Shown here: positions 1 through 13,463 of the stretch, in pieces
Layout: each line of letters begins with the position of its first letter
How positions within the stretch are numbered: position 1 is the stretch's first letter
NCBI GenBank assembly: GCA_018894105.1
Contig: CM032126.1
Location: forward strand, 8,459,001-8,523,000
DNA length: 64,000 nt
Reading direction: 5' to 3'
DNA from: Jacaranda mimosifolia
Lineage: Eukaryota > Streptophyta > Magnoliopsida > Lamiales > Bignoniaceae
Position numbers and translations under genes: made by a program
Notes under the pieces: generated by a model
Databases searched by the model: none
Seen by the model: the letters and a program-made list of their open reading frames with translations, nothing else
What the model was told of the DNA's origin: nothing

Positions 1-1875
1 ATAGAAAATTCAGTGGTACATCCTCGTAACCAATCAACCAAATGAGTTTGATGTGGGCTAAGATAAATGGACTATCAATTGAAACTCAATTCGCCACTCT
101 AATGAAATCATAAAATTTAGGTGGTAGACCAAGTAAATAAAGACATTTAAATCCAAACAATCTATTTTTATTATTATAAATACTTCTAAATTTGACACTG
201 TGAGATAGATATATTTTATTATTCAGGTATTTTTCTCTACTTAAATCACTTTCTCACATATAAAATTCTGATTTGAGCGTTGAGAGTTTTCATTGAAAAT
301 CTCAATTATCCTAATCGTTTGGTATGAATTTGAGGATTGAATCATTGAATTATATCTAAAGACATTCAAGTTGGAATCAAAAGCAAAGTTTCTTATACTC
401 AAATTAAAATTATTACAAAAGCATCTTCAAATTTTCAAAGTTTAGGTGAAAAATTAGTTGATGCTGCCGGCATACAAGAAAACAAATCAAAAGCAACGTA
501 AAGGCATCAGTTTCACTTTTCTTACTTTTGTTGAAAGGAAGGAATCACCATATATTATAATTATATATAACCAGTCTTAATATTCCGTTGTCATATATCT
601 TATGAAAGACAAATAATTTGAGGATGTGGCTGCAGGACTTTAGACTCTCTTTGTATGGTCGTAAATTTAGTTCATAAAGCTAATATTCCACATAATTGTA
701 AGCTAGCCGCCAATAATGGTTTGATTAATTATGATGGTGTTTGACTAATTAATTCATTTAAAAAATATTAAAAGTTCTTACATTAATGCTAAATTTTATT
801 TTAAAAATAAGTTTTTGAATGTTTGGGTAAGATAAAATTATTGCGCTTATAAAAAGTTTATAATGATAATTTTATAGTTGATTAGTATATATAATTAAAA
901 TAAAAGGAGAGTACTATTAGAATTTAAAAAATAAAACTATGTACTTTATTTTGAAAGAGCTTATAAGATTTTCTAAGAGGATGTTTGGGTGAGTTCACAA
1001 ATTTTTCAAAAATATTTGAGAACCTATAATGTTATAAAATATCTGGTAAATTTTTTTTAAAAACAAAATTATAAACTTTCAAAATAAGGTGTTAGGAATT
1101 GTAAGCTGTATTTTATTTTTTCCTAACTTATTTAAAATTTTAACAAATACTTTTAATTTTAATTATATGTATTATAAAATTGTCATAACTGATGTCTTAC
1201 AAGTTTTAAAATCTTATTTCACTCAAATATTTTAAGAACTTATTTGTTAAATTATATTTAATTTTTTTAAGTTTTTAAAAATATCTCATAAATTTAGAGC
1301 CTATAAAATATTTTAAATTAGTTTCGCTAATTAAATGCTCTCTTATGAGTTATGTCTTAATTATTGTGGGAGCTAGCTTAAGTAAGTTTATCTTCCAAAA
1401 ACCTTAATAAATATATTAAATTTTTTTATAAATATATAAATATCTTATAAAATATTTTAAAGAGTTTAAGTGCATTCAACACCATTTGTTTCTTAGGGGG
1501 AAAAATTTAAAAAAAAAAAAAAAAAAAAAGGGTTCAACCCAGCTAGCTGAGCTATTAGCTATACTTGTCATTTTGCTTGTCCCAGTTCAAATTCAAGATA
1601 AACAAGTGCCTTATTTATATAGATAACAGAATTACTCTAGTTGCGTGGCTGACAAACTCAAGTTACTTCAGCCGGCATATACATCCAAACGTTTCACTTA
1701 CAAAACAATTAATCAGATACAAATTTCATTTCCAAGTAACAATTTTCAAACAAATCCAAAAGGCTATCCAAGACTTTAATGTTCGAAACAAAAGAATTAG
1801 TGGAGCTTTTTGTACAATATCAACTTGGAAACTTATCCACAACTAATAATATGTAAGCCCAGGCCAGTTGATCAG
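1..1875. other. AT-rich spacer downstream of the LURP-one-related gene
   Basis: No convincing gene is seen. The stretch is AT-rich, with a poly-A run near 1508-1529 and a short foldback element at 974-1345, listed separately. The part next to 1875 should hold the 3' untranslated region of the minus-strand LURP-one-related gene. The 93-codon open frame at 1565-1846 has no recognisable domain and looks like chance. Confidence 0.6.
974..1345. mobile_element. Short foldback element (MITE-like, GGATGTTTGGGT family)
   Basis: The left end reads TAAGAGGATGTTTGGGTGAG and the right end, reverse complemented, reads TAAGAGAGCATTTAATTAGC, so the ends are imperfect inverted repeats about 370 bp apart. The interior is AT-rich and non-coding. 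A related element is at 18185-18588. I could not settle a target duplication, so the superfamily is open. Confidence 0.4.
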
Positions 1876-2193
1876 CTAGCATCTTGTGGATCCATCATAT
1901 ATGTAGTCAAGAACAGAAATTACTCCAAAAACAAAGGCTTGATCAATTCCAGCCATTATTTTCACATGGTATAAATCCCTGCCTGTCATTACTTTCTCCA
2001 CATCCTCCTTCACACCAATCTGCGTAACATAAACAGCAATTCCACAATTCAGAAACTACATTCTTGCAGAAATGTTTTGCTTTATTTCTATTCATATTTT
2101 ATCTCTTATTCCATCTCATGAATACATATCAAGTATATTAAGTATTTCTTAATAAAATAATTGATTAAAGATCAGAAATGCATACTTAACTTG

Positions 2194-2225
<32 letters not shown>

Positions 2226-2907
2226 CAAATTGGGATAGTAGATGACATATAAAATGAAATAGAAAACGTAAAGTGTTTCCGCAGTTTAATTAATTTTAAC
2301 TACCTGGGCTACTAAATATCCTGTGGAGTTATTGATAATGCTGCAAGATCGAGCCGAGAAGTCGCCCCTTATCTCAAAGTTGCCATAGCTGCCGCCGGTC
2401 TCGTTTGATTCTATACAGATTCTGAATATTGGAGTCTTGTTTGAAAAACATGAATTATTGGGCTCTTTTAAGGTGAAAACAATCTTAGGAGATCCTAAGA
2501 AGTCATAAGTAAAGCCTCTCCATTGCCTTGTCAGGCTCAATGCTTCAACCATTCCTCCCTGCAACACAGATCTCATCTCACACAAGTTGCAAAATTCTGT
2601 TTAATTTTCTTGAAGAAAAATTAATGATTCAATCTTGATGAGTTTTTTCACTTAGAAAATTTAAATGTACCTTTCGCCTGATGAGCAGCAATTCATTTCC
2701 CTCTCCATCCCTGAGAATCATCTCCTCTTTCTTGCCAAGAATCCCACAGCCATCAACCCTGAAAACCACCCGTTGGCTGCAATCCGCCACCGCGAAACCG
2801 CCGCCGTTCACCACGTTTGGCCGCCGCCTGACCGCAAGAACCACCTCGGACGGTGAACAATGGGCCTTGCTCACTATTGGCATGATTATTACAGGTTTCG
2901 TAGCCAT
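1876..2907 (-). CDS. LURP-one-related (LOR/DUF567) protein, 211 aa, three exons
   Basis: Three exons join in phase 0: 2671-2907, 2304-2558 and 1876-2019. All introns are GT-AG and the product is 211 residues, normal for the family. It starts MATKPVIIMPIVS and carries FRVDGCGILG, LLLIRRKGGMVEAL, a GSPKIVFTL strand and a late AFVFGVISVLDYIYD segment. These are hallmarks of the tubby-like LURP-one barrel (PF04525). The family founder LURP1 is needed for basal defence against an oomycete in Arabidopsis; the biochemical role of most members is unknown. It looks closest to Arabidopsis LOR6, but that is from memory. Intron 2 holds a TA dinucleotide run near 2195-2217. A TATA box lies about 80 bp upstream of the start. 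Confidence 0.9.
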
Positions 2908-2985
2908 TAATGCTGAGACAAGATAGATTCAATTCCTTTGATGTATTGATTTTTCAATTGCATAGTTTTGCTTCTGGGACAATCC

Positions 2986-2993
2986 TATTTATA
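2986..2993 (-). promoter_or_regulatory. TATA box of the LURP-one-related gene
   Basis: On the minus strand the sequence reads CTATAAATAGG, close to the plant TATA consensus. It ends about 79 bp before the ATG at 2907, which would leave a leader of about 45-50 nt. No transcript data are available here. Confidence 0.6.
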
Positions 2994-5900
2994 GACAATA
3001 ATGTATAATATTATTGTAAAGGGAATTGCAAGTAGCATGTCTTTCATATTTCAGAAGTTTGGCAAGGTTTTGATTTCTTTTGACAACATAAGTATGTATT
3101 ATAATACAAGAATCTTGTACAGTATAAATGTACATATTTATGGAGGAAACATTGTGTGTACGCATGTAGTCCAGTACGTGGAAACACATGCATTCGTTAA
3201 TTTGTGCATTTCGTAGGTTTTCATGTTTGGATCTTATCAAAATTGCATTGCCAGATTTTCTTTTGAAGCAATTTTAAAAAAAAAAAAAAAATATATACGT
3301 GTACGTTTTGAAATTTGGGTACCTAGCACGTGTTATTAGGGAATAATTTGAGCAAAATAATTTTCCAGTTAAAGACTTTTGTGATTTTAGTTAGCTTATT
3401 GAAATTTATTTGAGAAGAGGCTAAAAACACTAATAACTTGCATGGCTCATCTTAAGAAAAGATCAAAAAAGGTTTATTTTTCTATTTTTAGTTCTTTTAT
3501 TTTCATTGGAATATACTCTGATTTTATGATTCGAGAGATATATATATATATATATATACACACCTTAGTTACAAAAGTTATTTCTTATTCATTTTGTACT
3601 CATATGTACGTGGATGACAAATTAGATTGGGTCAAAAGAATTAGAACTTATATATCTGCCACAACCACAATAATTATTAAATTGGGTCCTAAGAATTTAA
3701 TATTAGAATGAATCTCATAAAATCAATTTACAAAGCATGAGATGGTATACAAGCGTGCATACACATGCATGTTACCTTAATTTAATTATAAAACAGTCAG
3801 TGTCGAATAATTAATTGATCAATGATATTTTTGTGTAAATTTTAAAATTAAAATTTTGATAAATTTTCATTTATAAAAATAAGAATCAAAAAATAAAACT
3901 TGACAAAAATCTCTACCCATATATATAGCAAGCGGTCAGATTTGGATTGAATTTTTCAAAAAATTGAAGGTGTATGTTGGGGTTTCATCGATCCAATTGA
4001 CCCATTTCATGATTTTAAAAATATTAAAAATTATACATCTTTTCAACATGGTAATATCAGCACAACTTTTTAAATATAAGAAAATATATTATTAAAAAAA
4101 AAAAAAAAAAGCTTCATTATTTCAATTTTATATGTAAATCTGGCAATTTGGTACCTATGAGTAACCCAATGACAGGTACCAACTACCAACGGATTGGGTA
4201 AATTTACCCAATTTATCTATTTTTTATTGAGTACGAGGTAAGGGACCCTTTACCCACAAGGATGGGTAATGGGTAACCCGTGGGAATCTATAATTTTTTT
4301 TTTTTAATATTTAAAGGTAAACATGACGTTACTCAAATATTAACTAAATAAAACTAGAAGAAAAAAAAGACTACAAATTTCAAACATTAAATTGAACAAA
4401 TGCCTAAAGCATATTAATAATATTGTAGTTTAAAACTTATATTTTAAGTATTCAAAATCTACCAAATTTAAAATACATCACATTCAAAAGTTCAAACTTA
4501 AATTCCATTACATGCCAAAAGTTTTTTGAATTGAAAATTTAAATATCAATCAAATATTGTTGTTCTTATGGAAGAAGATGTTGCATCCATAGGAATATGC
4601 ACAACAAGTTGTTTTAAGGTATAATTTAATTCAATTTGCTATAGATTTTTAATTTATGAAATAAAAAATTAATATTTAGATTAAAAATATTTATATGTAA
4701 ATATATATATATAAATAAATAAATATTTATGGGTTACCCACAGGTACCAGCGGGTTGGGCCAAAAGATGACGGGTAAATTAGATACGGGTAAAATTACCC
4801 ACAATTTTTTGAGTAGAAAAAATAAGGCCCATTACCCGTCGTGGGTACCCACGCGTATGGGTTGAATTTTGCCATACGTATTTATATGTATAGATATTAT
4901 ATTTTAATTTTTTTAAAAAATCAAGCATATTTGTTGTCTTTATATATTAAAAACATAAACTATTTATTATTCTTAAATTATTGCTTTACTTGATAAAAAT
5001 ATATAACACAACTACACAAGTAGAGGCATTTCATTTACATACATAAATATTAAACAAATTAATATAGGCATTATAAATTTAAAAAAATACATAAAACATT
5101 TAAATAGGTCGAGTATGAATTTGAAAACTAAAATTCGAGGTCGCTTAAAATTCATTTATGATTTCAAAATCTATCTCAGTATAGTGGATTCGGGTTTTAC
5201 GAATCCATTGTCATTCCTATCCACCTCAGTCTAAAATGTGGAAGAAAGAAAGTATGCAAGAATGAAAAAGGATTGTTGAAATGGGTTGAACCCGCTTGAT
5301 CTTGGATTCTTTCTTTTTTTTTTTCTTTTTTTGTTAAATTGATTCAAACACAATGTGTTTTTGACCCGACTTATTTTGACGTGGCCCACCCCAACTTTCA
5401 TTCGTTTAACATGAATAAAAAAACTACTCGAACGAAAGAACCAAAGGCGACCCAAAACTCTATTTAATTCTGCTATATATCCAAAACGTGTCAAGATATA
5501 AAACCGAATGGGCCTTTACAGGAAATTTGGGTCCATACCCAATTTCCCAAAAAACACAAACGTTAAGAAACCGTTTCAGCAAGTGCTGTTAAGGTATTGA
5601 ATTTGGATCAAATCAGTCTTATTTGAATTTAAATTTTATTATTCAAATTTATATTCAAATTCGACTGATATCTCATATGATTTTTGTTAGTTAGTATCAT
5701 ATTTGAATGTGATAGATATCAGATTCAAAAAATCCGTTTTAATTTAATATTTTTTCTTTTGAATTGTACAAAACTATTGTAGTTACAAAGTAACTTAACG
5801 TCATATTTAATTTTTAAAAACTTTGTATCATATATTGACCTAAAAGTTAATAATTCAAATACTAAATTCTTATATAACATTATATTACTCTATAGGTAAA

Positions 5901-6199
5901 CTATTATACATTATTATATTTGATATTTTTTTTAGTATCCCTTTTATTTTTGGGCTAATGCCCAATATCAATAGCATAATATAAATATTGATATAGACAT
6001 TAGGCTAACATAATGTACAAATTTTATTTTAAAATCTTTATTAATATTATATATAAGAGTATTAATTTAATAAAAAATTATTAAAATTTGAATTTGAATT
6101 TCTAATGAATTAAATTGCTTAATCCCATATTCGATCTACTTGTTTCATATTATGAATATTTACAATTGAATTTCCTCTAAAGATGTATGATATAATTTG
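2994..6199. other. Intergenic spacer between the LOR gene and the LINE
   Basis: AT-rich with no gene I can support. It contains A/T runs (3275-3290, 4093-4110), a TA run near 3539-3558 and a decayed inverted-repeat element at 4141-4874. Open frames at 3001-3240, 3442-3711 and 5231-5494 have no family resemblance. Confidence 0.6.
4141..4874. mobile_element. Decayed non-autonomous inverted-repeat element, possibly hAT-like
   Basis: The left end begins TGGCAATTTGGTACC. The right end, reverse complemented, begins TGGCAAAATTCAACC. Both ends are followed by GGGTA/TACCC-rich sequence (for example GGGTACCC near 4842-4850). The body is AT-rich with no coding capacity. No clean target duplication is visible, so the superfamily assignment is tentative. 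Confidence 0.5.
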
Positions 6200-6322
6200 A
6201 CTAGCAAGTCTCTCGCATGAGAGTTTTTCGTTTCTCTCATAGGTTTCTTTCCTCTTTTGTGTGGAGGTTTCTTTCTAGTTTCTTGTCAGATTTCCCTGGA
6301 TACTCATGTTCTCAAATCGGCT

Positions 6323-7843
6323 ATGGATCTTAATCTTGAACAACTTACATAAAACTTAGTCCTTACTGAGGCAGAGAATGCTACCCTTATTATTTAGGAT
6401 GATGATTGGAACATAGCGACTCTTAATTCCCAATTGTTGTTGGTTGGTTGTGTGCTTACTTCTAAACCTTTTAATTTTCAGGCTTTTCGTAATGTTATCT
6501 CACGAATTATGAATCCTCGGTGGGGTATGGAAGTTAAACAACTTGGTAACTTTCGGTTCTTATTGCATTTCTCTTACATGCGGGATAAAGAGAAAATCTT
6601 TCAAGGTTGTCCTTGGTCTTTTGACAAGAACTTACTGGTTCTTCATGACATTGCTAGTGATCAAGACTCGACTACTATCAATTTGGATTCCTATGACGTT
6701 TGGATCCATGTTTGAGGTCTTCCTGTTTTCAAAATGACCAGAGAAGTTGCTTGTCTTATCGCTAACCGATTGGGTTCTTTCAAAGAAGTTGATGTGAATT
6801 ATCATAAGAGTACGGGTTGTGACCTTCTGCGGGTAAAGGTTGGTTTGGATGTGACTAAACTGTTATATCATGTTCTTGGCATTTCTGGATCTAATGGAGA
6901 CAAATTAGTATTAACTTTCCAATATGAGTGCTTGCCTAACTTTTGTTATCTCTGTAGATTAATCAGCCATGTTATGAAGGATTGTGATGCCCAATATACG
7001 AACAAATTTTCTACTGATACTTCCACACAATATGGTCCTTGGCTTCCGGTTGTGCAAGAGGACTCTTGCACCCTCTCTACGAACTTGTTATCACATTATG
7101 TAATAACTCCTTTTCATTTCTCGCACTTGGTTGCTTCTGAGTCCAGTAAGTTGCGCTCCGCTTCTACTCGAGGCGCTGCAATTTTTGGGAAGTTCCTCCC
7201 AAATTTTGGTGATAAGGATTGTACGCCTTCGATGGATGTCGATGATGAATCTCTTTCAGTTAATTCTGGTTCAATAGACGAACCCAATTGTGTTTTGCCG
7301 CCGGATGCCCATCTTGCTAAGCACATATCTGGTGGGTCTTCCCACCAACCACCTAATACTTTTTTTGATAAGGGCCAGACTTCTTCTCCTATGCAACCCA
7401 ATCCATCGGCCCGTTTACCATTTACTACTGATGTTGGATTCTTACAACCTGCAGATAGGCCCTCTTCTGCTTTGTCTCTTGGTAGTTGGCCCGTTGATTA
7501 TAATATTATTCCTGGTCCACAGCATAATATTTGTCCCAATATAGAGTGTAGAGTGTCATTTCCAACTTTTGTTGTTGACTCTGCTAGCCGGTTGATTGAC
7601 GTGCCCCTTCAGTTCCACCCGGATACAGCTATCCACATCCCATCTGGAAAGCGTTGTTGTTCAATTCGAGGGACTTCTAATCGCAGGTTTATTTCAGTTT
7701 CTCGTAAACAATATGGGTCTTCTTCTTGCTTTAAGGATGCACATTTTGATTCTCAACCTTCCAAAAAAATCCACCTGGCGAACACATGTGGTGATTTTAA
7801 GGATGTTGATTCATCGACGGCGACTGCCTTACAATCCCACTAA
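6323..7843 (+). pseudogene. LINE ORF1 remnant (DUF4283 and CCHC knuckle)
   Basis: The frame starts at the ATG at 6323 and runs to 7843 in one phase. It is broken by in-frame stops at 6350 (TAA), 6395 (TAG) and 6713 (TGA). The N-terminal half has the plant DUF4283 pattern, including a W-x-M-x-V-K-Q-L-G stretch and CPWSFDKNLLVLHD. A zinc knuckle follows: CYLCRLISHVMKDC, matching C-x2-C-x4-H-x4-C. After it comes a serine/proline-rich tail. In related elements this protein binds the element RNA. The stops make a functional product unlikely. Confidence 0.8.
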
Positions 7844-7984
7844 CAGCAATGATCAAGCTGGAACTACCAAGGGGTGGGGAACCCTTGTACAGTTCGTGAA
7901 TTAGGGAAATTACGTCGACTTCAACATCCCCAATTGGTATTCCTGATTGAGATAAAATCATCATCGAGGAGAATGGATAAAATT

Positions 7985-10900
7985 CCATTTTTTAGGGTTG
8001 TTGTTGATGTTGTGGGTCATGCTGGTGGATTGGCTTTATTGTAGTCTAAGGATATTACTGTTCACTTAAATTCTATGTCACCTCGTCATATTGATATTAC
8101 TGTTTTCTCTTATTTGACTGATTTGGGGTTTCCATCTTACCGGGTTCTATGGCGAGCTGGATCTTTCTCTCCGTGTGAATTATTGGGAGCTCTTGCATCA
8201 CTTATCGTCCTTCTCACATTTGCCATGGCTTTGTTCTGGGGATTTTAATGCAGTTTTATGTCATCTTGAGAAGCAGGGTCGATTGGGTATTTCGTATCAC
8301 TGTGCTCGGGAATTTCGTGAGGATCTTGATGATGCTAGACTTCATGATGTTGGTTATAAAGGATTCCTTTTTACATGGTGTAATAAGCGGGCTTCTCCTT
8401 TCATTGTGCGGGAGCGTTTGGATAAGGCTTGTGCAACTTTGGATTAGCTTGCCAAATTTCCACATTCTCAGGTTCACCATATCTTTTGTCGTTTCCCGGA
8501 TCATTATGCTCTCCTTATGAGTTTTGATAGCATAAGCCCAGTTCTGATTCCTAAGAGTAAAAAAAAATTTGTTTCAAGGCTTTTGGATTAAATGTGCTGA
8601 TTGTGCCTAGATTATTGAGCAATCTTGGAATTAATCTATTTTAGATTCAATTACAAACAGATTAAGTTCATGTATTCATAGTAGTTAATTGGGCCTTCTC
8701 TATTGCAATCGGGATGTTATTGGTTCAATTTGTAATCAAATTCAGTATCTTTGGCGATGGATTGAGTCTTTACCTACTGGATCCATACATGATAATGATC
8801 ATTCTGAATTATCATGCTTACAGGGTGAATTGGAAATGCTTCTTGATAAAGATGAGATGATATAGAGTCAACGAGCTAAAGCGCAATGGATGATTGAATG
8901 GGATCAACATACTAAATTTTTCCATGTTGGAGCTTCAGCCCATGCTCGAATATAATCATATTTCTGGTTTGAAGACAAATTTTGGATCTTGGTGTCAGAC
9001 GCGGGCGGAAATGGAATCGCTGGTTCTCAATTATTTTCGCACCCTCTTTCAATCTCACTGCCCATTTGAGGAAGACCTAAATGTTGTGCTTGATTGTGTG
9101 CTTTCTAAAGTTACTAATAAGATAAACATTGTGCTATTGAATTGGTTCACTATCAATGAGGTCAAACTGGCTTTGTCACAAATGGCTCCCCTAAAATCAT
9201 CGGGATCGGATGGCATGTCTCAAAAATTTTTGGAGGATTGTTGAACATGAGGTGGTCAATTTTATTCTTGGTTTTCTAAATGAAGGTAGGGACATCTTTA
9301 ACCACAATCACACCTTCATTGTTCTCATTCCAAAGATTTCCAAGCCAAAAGTTTTAAGTCAGTTCCAACCCATTAGTTCATGTAACACATCCTATAAGAT
9401 TTGCTTCCAAGATGCTTACTGACCGATTAAATCCTTTTGTAGATGAGATCATCTCGAAAACTCAGTCAGCTTTTGTCCCGGGCCGGCTTATTACCGATAA
9501 TATGTTGGTCGCTTTTGAACTATCACATTGCATGAAGCATCTTAAATCTGGTAACTCTAGTAAGATGGAAATCAAGCTGGACATGGGTAAGGCATACGAC
9601 AAGGTCGAATGGATTTTTCTTCGTTGAGTTATGCTTAAACTTGGCTTTATTGAAACTTTTGTAAATTTGATTATGAGATGTGTTTCTTCAGTTTCATACT
9701 CGGTGGTGCTGAATGGGGAGAAATTTGGATTCTTCTATCCTCAATGGGGTTTACGACAGGGAGATCCCTTATCCCCTTTTCTCTTTCTCTTTCTCTCTTG
9801 TGCGAAAGGCCTGAGTGCTCTGATTACGAGGACAAAAGAAGAACATCTGATTGAAGGCTTATCTATCTATAGTTATGGGCCTAGAGTGTCGTATCTTCTT
9901 TTTGCTAATGACACCTTATTATTCTGTCAATCGTCCCCATAAGCTACTTACTATCTTCGCCATCTCTTACTACAATATAAAAGAGCATCTGATCAGCAAG
10001 TCAATTATGATAAATCATCAATCGTATTTAGTCGGTCTATCAATTTGTCGGTGCAGCATAGGATTCAGGGCATTCTTCGTATGCAGCTGGTGGATAAACA
10101 TGACAAATATTTAGGTCTTCCTATTATTGTTGGTAAGTCTAAGAAAGATATTTTTGCTTGCACTAGGGATAAGGTATGGAATCGTATTAATAGTTGGTGT
10201 GAAAAATTCCTTTCTTATGCTAGCAAGGAAGTTCTTATTAAGTTGGTAGTTCAGGCTATACCTACTTTTGCCATGAGCTATTTTTGGCTCCCAGATGGTC
10301 TCATTCGAGATATTGAATCAATATTGTCCTCTTTCTGGTGGAATAATAGACACTCGAAGAAAATCCATTAGATGGATGGGACCGTTTGGGGCAACACAAG
10401 CGTGATGGAGGTTTAGGTTGATGGAGCATTATTGGCTAAGCAGGGCTAGTGCCTGCTTACTAACCTAAGTTCTTTGTTTGCAAGAGTTTTTTAATCAAAG
10501 TATTTCCCAGATTGTGAGGTCCATCATGCATCATTAGGCTATGCTCCTTCTTTCTCTTGGCGAGGTATTTGAGACGCTTTATCTCTATTAAGGAAGGGAC
10601 TTCGTTGATGAATTAGAATTGGTGATCAGGAAAACATATAGAATGATAAATGGACTCCTCATCCGCCTTCTTTTAAAGTAATATCTCCTAACAGAGTTGT
10701 TAGAGGGGATTCTTTGGTCCATCAACTCATTGACCATACTTCTGGTTTGTGGAATATAAATATGATCAATGAAAACTTTCTTGAATCCGATCGTGATGCC
10801 ATTCTTGCTATTCCCCTTGGTAGTTCTGAGAATGTTGACAAATTAGTGTGGCACTACTATAAATCGGGCAAGTTCATAGTGAGGTCCACTCACTTTCTTG

Positions 10901-11911
10901 CTCTTTCTATTAAGTGTAGGGCTCTTGAAGACATCAGGGGTACTAGCAGCTTTAATTGTTCCCTTGATTTTTGCTTTATTTGGAACAGTAAGGTCCCTTA
11001 GAAGGTGAAAACACTTTGTTTGGGGCACCGCCCATAATTTTCTTCCCACGAATGCGTCTTTGACTTAGAAGAAAATACTTCGGTCTTTGCTTTGACATAT
11101 GTGATACTGTCTCAGAAGATACACTTCACTATCTCCTTTCCTGTCATTTTTCACGGCAAGTCTGGGTACTTAGTAATTTGCCGGTGGGAACTTTACACCA
11201 ATCTGTGGTCTCTTCTTTTGACTGGTTTTTGAAAATTTCAAATTCTCTTAGTGCTCATGATTTTATATTGTTTCTTGTTCGTTGCTGGTGTATTTAGCAT
11301 CTACGGAATCATCTTAGAGCTGGTGAATATAGCTGTCCCCAGTGGAAGTTACTGTTTTTGCCGCTAGTTTACTGGACATTTATCGGCAACATAAAAATGT
11401 TGTTAGTTTGGTCACAACACTGAACTCTAAGGCTGTTTGGCAGGTTCCTCTTCATCCTTCTATTAAAGTGAATTTTGATGCAGCCATTTTTGTGGATATT
11501 CAGGCAATTGGGAGTAGTATTGTTGCTAGAGATTCTAGCGGAAATTGTGTGGCTTGGCAATTTTATCTTATTCATTGCTTTCTAGACTCTGAATCTGCTG
11601 AGGCAATAGCGGCGAAAGTAGTTTGTGAATTATGTGTAAGATATAGTTGGTCTGATGTTTTTATCGAAGGGGATTGTCTGTCGGTTATTAGTACCCTACT
11701 TGACTCTTCCGTCATTTTAGCTGTCATTGGTCCTATTATTTTGGATGTTAAGAAATGTCTTCAAGCTATGGATTCTGTCTCTATCCGTCATGTTCATAGT
11801 AATGATAACAGAATTGCTTATTTTCTGGCTAGGAAAGCATATGATTCGTATCACTCACGTGTTATTATTCCTGATGTAATAGGCCTTGCTTTGGCTTTTG
11901 ACTCTAGTTGA
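7985..11911 (+). pseudogene. LINE ORF2 remnant: endonuclease, reverse transcriptase, RNase H
   Basis: Pieces lie in several frames. At 8175-8447 is the C-terminal endonuclease part, with CSGDFNAVL and FTWCNKRASPF. Reverse transcriptase motifs follow: LIPKISKPK and FQPIS (about 9330-9375), AFVPGRLITDNM, KLDMGKAYDKVEW, LRQGDPLSPFLF and YLLFANDTLLF. At 10045-10371 is the post-RT domain with FWWNN. At 10714-11001 is a zf-RVT-like piece. At 11342-11911 is an RNase H fold with NFDAA, ESAEA, EGD and a late HSNDNRIA. Frames change repeatedly and the active-site FADD is read as FAND, so the enzyme is inactive. The RNase H end is the best preserved part. Confidence 0.85.
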
Positions 11912-12147
11912 ATGATAACTTCCGTTTTTTCTTTAAAATAATAATAATAATAATTAAAGTTGATCCATTGACTATTTCAATCAGTTGAAAATCTTAAAAT
12001 TCGAATTAAAATTCATTTTATTGATAGCCCGATCAAATTTACAGGCTTTCTCTTGTTTGGCTCTGCAAATTAAGTTACATAGTGTTACAAAGAAATCATT
12101 GATTTGCCTTGGGCAAATCAATTGTCGCCATGTTAGTAAACCAGTAA

Positions 12148-12512
12148 GGGCCAGTTTGTTTATATTTTTGGGACCCATTTTCATTTTCTGCTGAAAATGA
12201 AAACAGAGAGCCATCAAATTTTTCCCCATTTTCATGGACATTTTCATTCTCAAAATATTCTTTCAAACAAACTCTGACACTCTTTCTCCATTTTTACTTT
12301 TCATTTTCTCCTACTTACATTTGCACGACTTTTAATACAAAAATACTATATTTTCAAAATACAATTTATTTTCAACTTTACGTAATTATTATATTTTAAA
12401 CAAAATATTCAGACAACATTTCATTTTCAAATACACTTTTATAACTAACTTTTTAATATTCCTTTTCACCAAAAAATAAAAATGACTCCAAAAAATAAAT
12501 CCAAACAGCCCA
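12148..12512. mobile_element. MITE with GGGCCAGTTTG ends and TAA target duplication
   Basis: The left end reads GGGCCAGTTTGTTTATA and the right end, reverse complemented, reads TGGGCTGTTTGGATTTA. TAA flanks both sides (12145-12147 and 12513-12515). A 3-bp TAA duplication would fit the PIF/Harbinger (Tourist) type. The interior is non-coding. Confidence 0.5.
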
Positions 12513-12849
12513 TAAGGCACCAATTAGACTTAATTGGGAGTTCGATCTACATGAGAGTAAAAGATCAATAATTTCGTGTAGATTTGAAAATAATCTAATT
12601 TAAAAAACAAAGTCTTGTTTTGAAAATTTTCTAGAAAATTAAGAACATTAAATTTGGGATAAATGAATTAATTATACATTAGAATTTGGGGGGAAGAAAA
12701 GGAAAAAGGAAAATCTATAGAAGGGCGAAATGAACGCAAAAAAGAAGAAAAAGATGGGAGAAACTAGAAAAGAAAAAGGAAAATAAGAAAGGTGGTGTGG
12801 ATGAGAAAGGAACTAGAAAGAGAAAGAAGAAGCGGAAGGAAATTATAAT

Positions 12850-13463
12850 TAGGAGTGTTCGCGGTTCGATTTGAAATGATTTTTGGACAACAAATCAATC
12901 GGTCCAAACTTTAGAATGTATATTGGATTGGTTAGATTTTTATTGAAATTCAATTCAATCCAATCCATTTTAAATCGGTTTGGATTGGATTGGTTAATTT
13001 AATTTTTCAATTTAAATTTTTAATTGAAATATTTGACAAATTATTATTGATAAGTAAACTAATTTAATCAATTAATTTGTAAATTTCATTTAGAAATTAT
13101 ATCACTAATCTTGTGGAATTAAGTTAAATTATGTAAGAACATACAACTATAAAGTTGTAAGTCCACAATAATTATTCCTATGTATTTGATTTTTGAAAGT
13201 GAAAAAATCTAGATTTAGTTTATTTTAATTTATTTGTGTATTTTACAACTAATATATTTTTTTTATATTATTAGTATATAAATTTCAGTTCGATTTGTAT
13301 TGAATCAATTTTTGAGATTAGAACCGAAAATTGATCTAAACCAATAAATTTTAAAGAAATAAATCCAATTCAAGCAAAAAAAATTCGATTTTGATCGATT
13401 TTTTATTTTTTGGATCGATTTGTTGGTTTTTTTTTATTATTTGATTGGATTTAAACACCCCTA
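12850..13463. mobile_element. hAT-type non-autonomous element, perfect 8-bp target duplication
   Basis: The left end starts TAGGAGTGTTCGCGG and the right end, reverse complemented, starts TAGGGGTGTTTAAATCC. The identical 8-mer ATTATAAT flanks both sides (12842-12849 and 13464-13471). An 8-bp duplication and short imperfect ends are typical of hAT elements. The 614-bp body is AT-rich with repeated GGATTGG/CCAATCC motifs and no transposase. Confidence 0.8.

Larger units (their letters stand above)
6200..11957 (+). mobile_element. Degenerate L1-type LINE with 3' (TAA)n tail
   Basis: About 5.7 kb holds, in plant L1 order, an ORF1 with a CCHC knuckle, an endonuclease segment, a reverse transcriptase, a zinc-binding linker and a C-terminal RNase H. 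It ends in a TAA repeat at about 11938-11955. The coding frames carry many stops and frameshifts, so this copy is dead. The 5' boundary is uncertain: I place it just upstream of the CT-rich leader before the ORF1 ATG at 6323. I could not find convincing target duplications. Confidence 0.85.
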
